DNA of 22,873 bases from a virus: positions 1 to 22,873 of the IMG/VR virus record IMGVR_UViG_3300047678_000044; one strand, written 5' to 3'. Shown here piece after piece: positions 14,897 to 21,658 of the stretch. The number at the start of each line of letters is the position of its first letter. The stretch's first letter is position 1. Under the pieces are notes generated by a model. The model saw nothing but the letters and a program-made list of their open reading frames with translations. It did not search any database and was not told the DNA's origin. The translations under genes were made by a program, and so were the position numbers.

Positions 14897-15397
14897 CTAG
14901 CCAGCCAGGCTCGCCAGGTAAGTCGATGCGCTGGCCACGATGCGCGCCTCATCCTCGGCCGCGAGCATCAGAAACGGCCGCGCCGGGATCGTCGAGCCGG
15001 GGTGGTTCACCTTCTTCGCATAGCGCCCGTTGAACTTGAGCGCCTTGCCCTTTTTCGGCAGGATCACATGCGGTTTGGTCTTGCCGCCAAAATGATGGAT
15101 CGCCGCATACACCACGTTGGTGCCCACCACCGCCTCGGTATCGCTGGCCCGATGCACGATCGAGGCCGCCATGCGTCCGGTGTTCTGCAGGATCTTCGCC
15201 GGCCCGCGCCCCTTCTTCACCGAGCCCGGCTTCAAGCCCAGCCATTTCGGCCGGCCCTCCTGGGCGAAGTTCTCCTCCACCGCATCGAGCATGATGCCGG
15301 CGATCCGCGTCATCAGCGGCGCCGGGTGTGCCGCACCGGCCGCCACCCGCGCCAGGGCCGTCAGAACCGCCTTGTCGTCGACCTTGACCTCGATCAT
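14897..15397 (-). CDS. G: Phage virion morphogenesis protein, Mu gpG family, 166 aa
   Basis: Member of the Mu gpG / P2 gpS-like virion morphogenesis family, involved in tail completion or head-tail joining. Family features visible are FAQEGRPKW (44-52), ILQNTGRMAASI (69-80), YAAIHHFGGK (97-106) and the terminal PARPFL (138-143). The start ATG 15397 overlaps the stop of the preceding 34-codon ORF. Length is normal. It is followed by a 114-nt gap carrying a palindrome before the protease gene, one of the few real intergenic spaces in the operon. Confidence 0.92.
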   Translation of the reverse strand: MIEVKVDDKAVLTALARVAAGAAHPAPLMTRIAGIMLDAVEENFAQEGRPKWLGLKPGSVKKGRGPAKILQNTGRMAASIVHRASDTEAVVGTNVVYAAIHHFGGKTKPHVILPKKGKALKFNGRYAKKVNHPGSTIPARPFLMLAAEDEARIVASASTYLASLAG

Positions 15398-15498
15398 CTA
15401 ACGGCCCTATCATGGGGGCTCTCGGCCGTCACGCGCCTGTCCAGCGCGACCACAGGGCCGGGAACAACCGGGTTCGGGGCAGAGAACCCGGTTTTCAT
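15394..15498 (-). CDS. Small coupled ORF between F and G homologues, 34 aa
   Basis: The ATG at 15498 overlaps the F-homologue stop (ATGA), and its own TGA (15394-15396) overlaps the ATG of the G homologue (ATGA again). A frame linked to both neighbours in this way is likely translated. The product begins MKTGFSAPNPVVPG and ends SPHDRAVR, with no recognisable domain. The 10-bp hairpin at 15466-15493 lies within its first third. It may be a real microprotein or a coupling leader controlling gpG synthesis. Confidence 0.5.
   Translation of the reverse strand: MKTGFSAPNPVVPGPVVALDRRVTAESPHDRAVR
15466..15493. other. Perfect 10-bp inverted repeat (hairpin) after the F homologue
   Basis: AACCGGGTTC (15466-15475) and GAACCCGGTT (15484-15493) pair perfectly around the 8-nt loop GGGGCAGA. 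Read on the minus (transcribed) strand, it begins just after the F-homologue TGA and is not followed by a U tract, so it suits an RNA-processing or translational-control hairpin better than a terminator. On the plus strand four T (15492-15495) straddle its end, which could stop antisense transcription. Confidence 0.6.
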
Positions 15499-16844
15499 TT
15501 GCGGCCCTTCAGGTACACCAGCCACTCGCCGCGCAGCTTTTCCAGGTAGCGCAAGCGCGCCTCCGGTGTGCGCACCGAGTACGGCATGAACGACGTCACC
15601 CCGCGCCACCCTTCCGGCCCGATCTCGAAGATCGCCAGGCCGATCTGCGCCTCGGCCCCGCCTGGCGCGCCCTCGATCTCGAACAGCTTGATGGAGCGCT
15701 GACGCAACTGCCAGGCGTCGGCCATGTCGGCGCGCTTCTCCCAGATCTGCCAGATCTCGTCCGGTTCCTTGAGTGCACGCGCCAGCAGCGGCACATGCTG
15801 CTCGCGGCCATCCTTGAAGATCTTCCAGGCGCCCGCCTGGTCCTGGAACAGCGCCTCACTGATGACATACGGCGTGTGCGCCTTGTTGACGAACACCGCC
15901 GGCTCGCCGATCCGCGCGCCGAACTCCTGCAGGAAACGCTGGGCATACTGCTCCGGCGGCAGCCCCTTGGGCATGAGCACGCTTGCGCTCACCTTCTCGG
16001 GCGTGGGCAGTGGGGGAGCCGCATGCGACAGCAGCCCGGTCGCAGGCCGTTCCAGATCCGGCCCCGGAAAGAACGGCCGCTGCCAGCTCGCGCCGGGGTT
16101 GTAGCTCCACCCAGGGTCCGGCGTGACGCGCTGGCCGGGCAACACCTCGAAGCGCGCCGTGCGCACCTTCTGCTTGGACCCCTTGAACGGCGTGATCCAG
16201 ACACTGTCCAGCTTGCCCTCTGATGACGAAAGCGGCGATTGCCCCGGCCCCGTGCCGACCTGGTCGGGCGCCAGCGCCCGCGCCCTGCAGCGGCAATTGA
16301 AACCGTTGGGCGGATAGAACGCGTTCCAGAAGGCGTCGTCATGCCGGAAAGTGCGGCCGTTCAAGGCGCGATGCGCCGGCCGCGTGCGCCCGTCCAGGAT
16401 GGCGACGTACTGCCAGTAGGGCCGATCCGCCGCATTGGCCTTCATCGCCTCATAGCGCCCGGCCATGTAGGCCGATTGCATATTGGTGCGGAAGATCGTC
16501 TCCAGGCGATGCGGCGCCAGCTTGCCGCCGTGGAACTCGCCCTGCTTGTCCACCCCGGCGCGGCCGATCCACCCCTTGCCCTCTAACGCGCGGTCGACGT
16601 TGTCGCGCCAGGTGGCGAAGGTCTCGCCCTTGGCCAGTGCCTGGTCAAGGCTCTTGCGGATGTCCACCAGCACGTCCTGGCGCGCCACGCCGGCCACGGT
16701 GAACGCCTTGACATGCGCCTCTTGCCACACGTCGCGCCAGCGCTCGGAGACCGCATAGCCCTTGCTGCGAAAGTAGGCGACCGCGGATTCGGGTTCCAGG
16801 CCGAAGGCGTGCTTGAGGTCAATCGCGGGGAGGGGGCGGCTCAT
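15495..16844 (-). CDS. F: MuF-type minor head protein with PBECR-like C-terminal nuclease/toxin domain, 449 aa
   Basis: Minor head protein of the SPP1 gp7 / Mu F family, located at the portal and taking part in head assembly. The start is ATG 16844 (MSRPLPAIDLKHAFGL); the frame is open 56 codons further but that part lies over the Cys-rich gene. The MuF core spans about residues 60-190, ending in the hallmark ILDGRTRPAHRALNGRTF (149-166) and FYPPNGFNCRCRA (176-188). A Pro-rich linker (about 245-295) leads to a separate domain, about 295-449, with KIFKDGREQH (341-350), ALKEPDEIW (357-365), RQRSIKLFEIE and GPEGWRGVTSF. This resembles the PBECR (phage-Barnase-EndoU-ColicinE5/D-RelE) nuclease domains found fused to MuF proteins. 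The domain call is from memory of the motifs; activity is unproven. Confidence 0.9.
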   Translation of the reverse strand: MSRPLPAIDLKHAFGLEPESAVAYFRSKGYAVSERWRDVWQEAHVKAFTVAGVARQDVLVDIRKSLDQALAKGETFATWRDNVDRALEGKGWIGRAGVDKQGEFHGGKLAPHRLETIFRTNMQSAYMAGRYEAMKANAADRPYWQYVAILDGRTRPAHRALNGRTFRHDDAFWNAFYPPNGFNCRCRARALAPDQVGTGPGQSPLSSSEGKLDSVWITPFKGSKQKVRTARFEVLPGQRVTPDPGWSYNPGASWQRPFFPGPDLERPATGLLSHAAPPLPTPEKVSASVLMPKGLPPEQYAQRFLQEFGARIGEPAVFVNKAHTPYVISEALFQDQAGAWKIFKDGREQHVPLLARALKEPDEIWQIWEKRADMADAWQLRQRSIKLFEIEGAPGGAEAQIGLAIFEIGPEGWRGVTSFMPYSVRTPEARLRYLEKLRGEWLVYLKGRK

Positions 16845-17094
16845 ATTCACCGTGGCAAGGCATGCAGGACTTCGTAACGGTGCATCGCATGCCCGGCACG
16901 CAATTCCGGCGGCAAAAATCGGAGCCCAGCGTTTTGACGGTCTCTCTGAAGCTCGCCCGCAGACAGTCCTCATGAAAGCAATGAAGCCTGCCGGCGACAT
17001 TTCTTTGCACACCGCGCTGCACCCGATGTGGGCGACCGCTCGGGCACCACGGAAACAGTGCGTCGTAGAGCCACGCGACCAGATTGCGAATCAC
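16819..17094 (-). CDS. Cysteine-rich small protein, unknown function, 91 aa
   Basis: It starts at GTG 17094, overlapping the upstream TGA (GTGA), with a strong SD GGAGG about six bases upstream. It ends inside the beginning of the MuF gene, a 26-base overlap. The product has eight Cys (C17, C39, C44, C61, C65, C71, C77, C80) plus nearby His (H38, H41, H81), in HCFHEDC, FCRRNC and SCMPCH. Such spacing could bind one or two metal ions, but it matches no zinc-finger family I can name. The C-terminus is Pro-rich. Mu's zinc-binding Com protein sits elsewhere and looks different. The GC content is lower than that of the flanking head genes, suggesting later acquisition. Confidence 0.6.
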   Translation of the reverse strand: MIRNLVAWLYDALFPWCPSGRPHRVQRGVQRNVAGRLHCFHEDCLRASFRETVKTLGSDFCRRNCVPGMRCTVTKSCMPCHGEYEPPPPRD

Positions 17095-17273
17095 GTCGAT
17101 CCTCCGGGACTTTCATCATCGAGTTCGTCCAGACGCATGCGCCAGCCTTCCGCATCGGACAGCAGCAGCTCGTACAGTTCCTTTTCATCGCAGTCGGACG
17201 ATCCGATGATGTCGCGCACCTGGTCGACGACTTCCTTGGCCGATTTCCCCACGTCACCGACTCCTCTCATCAT
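17091..17273 (-). CDS. Small acidic protein, unknown function, 53-60 aa
   Basis: The frame ends at TGA 17091-17093. Its start is uncertain: ATG 17273 or 17270 inside the upstream gene (GGAGAAGG nine bases before 17273), or GTG 17252, which follows the upstream stop by one base and has AGAGGAG eight bases before it (53 aa). The protein is helical and strongly acidic in its second half (SSDCDEKELYELLLSDAEG, then LDELDDESPGG). No domain is recognised. Small acidic proteins beside toxins are often antitoxins or immunity proteins. The next-but-one gene carries a toxin-like domain, so that role is possible but only hypothetical. It overlaps the following GTG start (GTGA). Confidence 0.6.
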   Translation of the reverse strand: MMRGVGDVGKSAKEVVDQVRDIIGSSDCDEKELYELLLSDAEGWRMRLDELDDESPGGST

Positions 17274-17475
17274 TAGCCCGCGCCTTCTCCGGATGCCGCT
17301 CACGCCATTCCTCGACCGCCTCACAGAGATCGTTGATATCCAGCCCCGTACACCACCATTTGAAAGCCCGGTCGGTCAGCCACCATAAGATCCCCGACGC
17401 GGCAACCAAACCGCCGCTGGTCACCACCAGCAGACCAATCCAGGAGATCACCTCCTGCATCACTACCTGCAGCAT
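17254..17475 (-). CDS. Small single-TM protein, unknown function, 73 aa
   Basis: The start codon at 17475 follows a strong SD (GGAGG, six bases upstream) overlapping the portal 3' end. One hydrophobic segment spans about residues 11-33 (WIGLLVVTSGGLVAASGILWW), followed by a cytoplasmic-looking charged tail with the acidic/aromatic stretch DINDLCEAVEEWRERHPEK. There is no signal-peptidase site. It could be a membrane-acting accessory protein, but I do not recognise it. It opens a set of three overlapping small genes with lower GC than the neighbouring head genes, inserted where Mu has none. Confidence 0.65.
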   Translation of the reverse strand: MLQVVMQEVISWIGLLVVTSGGLVAASGILWWLTDRAFKWWCTGLDINDLCEAVEEWRERHPEKARANDERSR

Positions 17476-17476
17476 C

Positions 17477-19108
17477 TCAATCCTCCGTCCCGTTCACCAT
17501 CCCCCACAACTCGCTCACAAAAATCACCTGCGCCAGCTGCTCGCGCAACTTGTCCGCCGGCATGTCCGGGTACAGCTGGGCGATCATCTCCAGCATGTCA
17601 TCCGGCGTCTCGGCACGGCTCAGTTTGTCCAGGAGCGGCTGCAGCAGCGTGCGCATGGCATCGTCTAACGCACCGCCGTCGAGATCCTCCATCGCGCGAT
17701 CGAGCGCGGCCTGGTCGGGGAACAGGCGGCCGTCGAGTTCCTTGGTGCCGCCCTTCAACGCGGCCAGGGCGCTCTTGAGCTTGGCGCGCAGTTGTTCGGC
17801 CGCACCCGGCTTCTTGGCGGCGGGATCGGGGCCGGCCGAGTTCACCTGCACGGGCGCCGTCATCACTGGCTCGCCGTTCTTCGGCTCGGGGATCATCAGC
17901 TTGTTGTGCGCCCACGCCACCGGGATCTGCAGGCCGCTGCCAGCCAACTTGGGTAGGGCATCGGCGAACAGCTTCAAGTCTTCCGGCTGGCGGGTGTCGA
18001 ACTTGAGCTGCGGCATGCGCAGCGGGTTGGGCGGCATGGTGCCGTTCAAGGCCAGGAGCGGGTAGATCAACTGCTCGTTGAGCGTGGACTCCAGTTGCCG
18101 CGCGTCGCTCACCAGGAGGTCATGCCGCACTTCGTTGTGCACGTTGCCCAGGGCATTGGTGCTGCTCTTGCCGTCCGCCCCGCTGGTGAGGGTGCCGCCG
18201 AGGATGGCCTTGCTGATCGAGCGCTCGCACCAGTCGATCATCTGCATGAAGGGGTCGCCGCTGCCGCCCTTGGTGGCTTCCACCAGCTCGATCATCATGT
18301 CGTCGGGGATGATGCCGGCCGCGTCGTGGCCGATGCCCACCACGGCGTTGAGCAGCGCCAGCTTCTCCGGCTCGCTCGTGCCTGGTGCGTATTTGCCGAT
18401 GCGGATCGGCAGGCCGAAGATCTCCAGGAATTCAGCGAAGTCGCGGGCCGAGTAGTTGCGGAACAGGTAGGGCAGCGTCAGCACCCGCAGCAGGCCGGCG
18501 CGCGTGACATAGCCGCTCTTGGCCTTGTGGATGTGCACGATCCAGCCGAACGGCAGCAGCGGTTCGCCTTCGAAGCTGCCGCTCTTGCGCAACTGGATCT
18601 TGGTACGCGTCTCGTGGTCGACGGTAAACCAGGGCTGCGGGCGGTGCTCGATGCACTTAGGCAAGGTGCGGCCGTCCGGACGGTGCCACTCGATCTCCAT
18701 GCAGGCGAAGCCGTGGCCGATCGCATCCAAACAATCCACCATCAGGTCTTCCAGGCTGGGCACGGCCTTCAGCAGTTCGGTGGCAAGCTCTGCCTCGGCC
18801 TTCTCGGCCGCGCTGGCGTTGGGCGGCGCCTGCACGCTCCAGTCGAGCGTCAGGATCGCGCGCTTGCGCTTCTGCAGGTCCGCGAAGATCTGCGTGTCCT
18901 TTTCCTCCATGTCGATGAACAGCTCGTGCTGGTCGCGGATGTAGCCGCGCTCGGCCATGTCGAGCGCCTGGTACAGCTTGCCCGGCGTCAACCCGCGCGA
19001 CGGGTGCAGCGGGAATTCGCGCTTGATCCAGTCCAGTTTGGCGGTTTGCGACTCCCGCAACACCGCTTTATCGATCGGTTGGCCGTCCGGCCCCAGTATG
19101 TTTGCCAT
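17477..19108 (-). CDS. Portal protein, DUF935 / Mu gp29 family, 543 aa
   Basis: The dodecameric portal at the single capsid vertex, through which DNA enters and to which the tail attaches. The ATG at 19108 (MANILGPDGQPI) is preferred over an in-frame TTG 15 bases upstream; a GGGG-type SD lies seven to ten bases before it. DUF935 features include the N-terminal REFPLHPSRGLTPGKL segment (about 30-45), DMEEKDTQIFADLQKRK (about 66-82) and the central GKSSTNALGNVHNEVRHD region. The C-terminal about 100 residues form the helical extension usual in the family. Its stop is one base from the next ATG. Length and order match Mu. Confidence 0.95.
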   Translation of the reverse strand: MANILGPDGQPIDKAVLRESQTAKLDWIKREFPLHPSRGLTPGKLYQALDMAERGYIRDQHELFIDMEEKDTQIFADLQKRKRAILTLDWSVQAPPNASAAEKAEAELATELLKAVPSLEDLMVDCLDAIGHGFACMEIEWHRPDGRTLPKCIEHRPQPWFTVDHETRTKIQLRKSGSFEGEPLLPFGWIVHIHKAKSGYVTRAGLLRVLTLPYLFRNYSARDFAEFLEIFGLPIRIGKYAPGTSEPEKLALLNAVVGIGHDAAGIIPDDMMIELVEATKGGSGDPFMQMIDWCERSISKAILGGTLTSGADGKSSTNALGNVHNEVRHDLLVSDARQLESTLNEQLIYPLLALNGTMPPNPLRMPQLKFDTRQPEDLKLFADALPKLAGSGLQIPVAWAHNKLMIPEPKNGEPVMTAPVQVNSAGPDPAAKKPGAAEQLRAKLKSALAALKGGTKELDGRLFPDQAALDRAMEDLDGGALDDAMRTLLQPLLDKLSRAETPDDMLEMIAQLYPDMPADKLREQLAQVIFVSELWGMVNGTED

Positions 19109-19224
19109 CAAAATCCCCGGCAAGGCCCGTTAGAGGGCGTTAGAAACGACGCAACCCGCTCCGGCCGTATCAGCGCATGGTCCGGGGCGTTAGAAATGCA
19201 ATGGCGGGCCGATCCGGGAAACAT
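19108..19224 (-). CDS. Possible 38-aa small ORF between terminase and portal
   Basis: An ATG at 19224, two bases after the large-terminase TAA, opens a frame that ends at TGA 19108-19110. That stop shares one base with the portal ATG (TGATG), the coupling geometry seen elsewhere in this operon. The product starts MFPGSARHCIS and ends NGPCRGF; it is basic with two Cys and no recognisable domain. The ribosome-binding site is weak. It may serve only to carry ribosomes across the gap into the portal gene, or it may be spurious. Confidence 0.3.
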   Translation of the reverse strand: MFPGSARHCISNAPDHALIRPERVASFLTPSNGPCRGF

Positions 19225-19226
19225 CG
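19109..19226. repeat. Terminase-portal gap with repeated CGTTAGA motifs
   Basis: This 118-nt gap interrupts otherwise tightly packed genes. It holds a 12-bp direct repeat GGGCGTTAGAAA at 19135-19146 and 19185-19196, exactly 50 bp apart. Further CGTTAGA copies lie at 19128-19134 and 19225-19231, the last containing the terminase TAA stop. All have the same orientation. No clear -35/-10 promoter was seen. A short ORF (19108-19224) crosses the gap. Function is unknown; a regulatory or recombination role is possible. Confidence 0.6.
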
Positions 19227-20918
19227 TTAGATCGCCCCGTTCATACCGGCCAGGTGGTCCGTGAGGTTGCTCGACCCTACCCACCCGGACCCCGGCGCGG
19301 ATCGCGAGCCGCACAGCTTCCACAGCATTTCCAGGCAATCCGGGCCGTCGTCGTGGTCGGCCTTGGGGTAGTGGGTGAGCTGCGAAATCAGCGTGGTGAG
19401 GCTGGGGTGGAAGCGGATCAGGCCGTTGGCCACATGCGGCTGCAGGCTTTCGATGCGCAGGTCCTTGTCGTTGTGCGGGATCACCGGCATGGCCGGCACC
19501 GGGATGCCGCGCTTGGCGGATTCGGCCACCAGTTGGCGGCGCATGAACTCCTGGAACTGCACCGCCTCGACCGCCCAGCGCAGGCACTTGTACTCGGCCT
19601 GCAGGCCGATGATGTCCTGGATGATCTTGTCCGGCACCCGCTTGGCGATCTTGGCCTCGATCACGTCCAGGATGCCGGTCAGCCGGTTGAAGCCTCCCAC
19701 CAGGATGGCCGAGGGGTCGCGGCTTTTTCCCTTCAGGCCGAGCGAGGGATCGCAGGCGCCGTAGAAGCGCCACTCCGCCAGGCGGTTCACCCAGAACTGG
19801 ATGCAGCCGGCGAAAATCGCGTTCTCGCCCGACACCGGATCGTTCTGGTACTCCGAGTCGAACGCGCCGTGGCCGTCGCGGGCGCGGATGCGCATCAGCG
19901 CCTTGAGCGGCCTGACCTTCGGCCAGCTCACCACCGCGCCGCGCTCCATCTCGGCGAGGTTCTGCTGGTAGAAGGCTTCGGCGGCTTCTTCGCCGTCGTG
20001 GTCGCCTTGCTCGCCGTCTTCGGTGGCGCGGGTGGCGCCGTTGCGGATCAGCTCCTCCCAGGCGTCCCACAGATCCATGCGGTCCGGCCACTTGATGATG
20101 GCCTTGAAGCGCCGGCTCTTCCACAGCGGGTTGGCCAGCACGCGCGAGAGCACCGAGTCGTAATGCAGCACGGTGCCCACCGCCAGAACATCGAGCGAGC
20201 CGTCCGGCCCGCCCAGGTTCAACACGGTCTTGTTGAGCCAGCCGTTCAGCTTGTCGCGCTGGGCCGGCGTGGCGACGTTCTCGTCGTTCTCCAGATCGTC
20301 GAGGAACACCATGTCCGGGCGGTGTGGGCCGTGACGTAAACCGCGCATCCGTTTGCCGCTGCCAAAGGGTTGCATCTTCACGTCGTTGCGGGTGAGGATG
20401 ACGCGCTCGTTCCACACCCGTCCCTTGCCCGCGATCTCAGGGAAGTCCATCGCGATGCGCGGGTTGATCTCGATCTCGGCCTTGATGGCCTCCATGATCG
20501 CGGCCGCCTGCTCGAAGGTGTCGCTGATCATCGGCATGAAGTGCTTGTACCCGTAGCAGATGCACCACAGCGGCCCGGCCTGGCTGACGATGGTGGTCTT
20601 CATCTCGCCACGCGGCGCCGCGATGGCCTCGGTGACCCCGCCGTCGCCGAACACGATCTCCGGGATGCGCTTGAACAGGTAGCCGTGCAGGGCCGAGAGG
20701 CTTTCGTGCCACTTGTCATACGCCAGACCCTTGGGGTTGACGTAGTGCGGCATGTAGGTGAAGGCGAACAGCTCCAGGCTCTTGGCGCAGTCGGCCCGGC
20801 GCTTCTCGCGCGCGAGATCGTCGGGCGGGAAGTTGTCCACCTTGGCCTCGATCTGCCGCCGCAGATCCTCCGCCAGGGTGGCGATCTCTTCCAGGAACTG
20901 TTTCGCGCTCTTGGCCAT
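19227..20918 (-). CDS. Terminase large subunit (Mu gp28-like), 563 aa
   Basis: The packaging motor ATPase/nuclease. The start is the ATG at 20918 (MAKSAKQFLEE), just after the small-subunit stop; the frame is open further upstream but that part overlaps the upstream gene. An atypical Walker A (APRGEMKTT, about residues 101-109) is followed by a Walker B (PDMVFLDDLEN, about 201-211), the ATPase half. The C-terminal RNase H-like nuclease half shows acidic residues in GACDPSLG (D390), VEAVQFQ (E451) and DHDDGPD (521-527). The length is normal for the family. It would translocate DNA into the prohead through the portal and cut it by a headful mechanism, as in Mu. It is followed by an unusually long 118-nt gap before the portal gene. 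Confidence 0.95.
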   Translation of the reverse strand: MAKSAKQFLEEIATLAEDLRRQIEAKVDNFPPDDLAREKRRADCAKSLELFAFTYMPHYVNPKGLAYDKWHESLSALHGYLFKRIPEIVFGDGGVTEAIAAPRGEMKTTIVSQAGPLWCICYGYKHFMPMISDTFEQAAAIMEAIKAEIEINPRIAMDFPEIAGKGRVWNERVILTRNDVKMQPFGSGKRMRGLRHGPHRPDMVFLDDLENDENVATPAQRDKLNGWLNKTVLNLGGPDGSLDVLAVGTVLHYDSVLSRVLANPLWKSRRFKAIIKWPDRMDLWDAWEELIRNGATRATEDGEQGDHDGEEAAEAFYQQNLAEMERGAVVSWPKVRPLKALMRIRARDGHGAFDSEYQNDPVSGENAIFAGCIQFWVNRLAEWRFYGACDPSLGLKGKSRDPSAILVGGFNRLTGILDVIEAKIAKRVPDKIIQDIIGLQAEYKCLRWAVEAVQFQEFMRRQLVAESAKRGIPVPAMPVIPHNDKDLRIESLQPHVANGLIRFHPSLTTLISQLTHYPKADHDDGPDCLEMLWKLCGSRSAPGSGWVGSSNLTDHLAGMNGAI

Positions 20919-20919
20919 G

Positions 20920-21429
20920 CTAGGACCCGTACACCTTGGAAATCTCCTCGCCGAACGGCTCCAGGATCTCCAGGAACGCGTTGGCGTGGCGCGGGAAGCG
21001 CGCCTGGACGAAGCCTGCGAGCTTCTCCACCGTCTCCATCGCCACGGCCAGCTTCGAGAGCTTGCCGTTGCCACGGGTCACCGCGCTCATGGTCTTGTGG
21101 TACGCGTCGGACAAGCGCGAGATGGCCTCGGCCTTGTCGATCGCCGCCACCTCGGCATCGTCCTTCAGATCCGTGAGGGTCGACTGGAACAGCGCCACAA
21201 AGTCTTCCAGCACCGCCTGGGTGACCGCCTCGGCGCCCTGGCCGGCCAGGTGGCTGGCCGAGCGGGCGCGGTCCCAGTCGTCGCCGGCCGCGCGCGCCTC
21301 GGCCTTCCAGCGCCGCGCCGTGTCGGGCGACACCTTCGGCCGCAGCCCCTTCACGCATTGCGCGATGGGCAGCTTGCGGTGCACGTAGGCCGCCCGGACG
21401 GCGGCCTTGGCTTCGGGACCTTTGGCCAT
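20920..21429 (-). CDS. DUF1804-family protein, putative terminase small subunit, 169 aa
   Basis: Residues 10-58 form a helix-turn-helix-like region with the motif SPDTARRWKAEARAAGDDWD, diagnostic of the DUF1804 family in Mu-like prophages. The remainder is helical and ends at VYGS. The gene lies immediately upstream of the large terminase (one base between its TAG and the next ATG), the standard place for the DNA-recognition small subunit. The role, binding the packaging site and presenting DNA to the large subunit, is inferred from position and the N-terminal HTH. Mu's own gp27 is of another family, so this appears to be an alternative small-terminase lineage. Confidence 0.75.
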   Translation of the reverse strand: MAKGPEAKAAVRAAYVHRKLPIAQCVKGLRPKVSPDTARRWKAEARAAGDDWDRARSASHLAGQGAEAVTQAVLEDFVALFQSTLTDLKDDAEVAAIDKAEAISRLSDAYHKTMSAVTRGNGKLSKLAVAMETVEKLAGFVQARFPRHANAFLEILEPFGEEISKVYGS

Positions 21430-21430
21430 G

Positions 21431-21658
21431 TCAGGTCTTGATCTTCATCAGCCCTTTGAACGACTCGACGATCAGCGCAATGCCGATCGACACCACCGTC
21501 CCGGAAATGGCGCCTGCCTTGGCGGCACTGACTTCCACGTTGCGCAGGCGTTGGTCCATTTCCGTCAGCTTGGCATCCTGGGTCCCCTGGTTCTTGATCA
21601 CCAGGTCCAGCTTGCCGTCCAGGCGCCCCAGGCTGAAATTTTGGTCACTCGCGTTCAT
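21431..21658 (-). CDS. Small single-TM protein, XhlA/holin-like, 75 aa
   Basis: I chose the ATG at 21658 because GGAGG sits five bases upstream of it. Longer in-frame starts at 21682 and 21700 lack this and lie deeper inside the zinc-finger gene. The first about 45 residues form a charged, coiled-coil-like region (heptad-like LGRLDGKLDLVIKN and LTEMDQRLRNVE). They are followed by one hydrophobic segment, AISGTVVSIGIALIV, and a short basic tail. This layout matches XhlA-type hemolysin/lysis accessory proteins and similar small phage membrane proteins, which sit in the inner membrane and assist holin-endolysin release. No endolysin is adjacent in the window, so a lysis role is an inference from topology. 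The stop is one base before the terminase small subunit start. Confidence 0.6.
   Translation of the reverse strand: MNASDQNFSLGRLDGKLDLVIKNQGTQDAKLTEMDQRLRNVEVSAAKAGAISGTVVSIGIALIVESFKGLMKIKT

Noticed and set aside
16845-17012. 56-residue N-terminal extension of the MuF protein
   Set aside because: It overlaps the Cys-rich gene, lacks family similarity, and ATG 16844 gives a sensible MuF N-terminus.
19225-20415. Long minus-strand frame within the large terminase region
   Set aside because: Out-of-frame overlap of the terminase gene, rich in Arg/Gly/Pro; only its last 38 codons beyond the terminase stop were considered as a possible small ORF.
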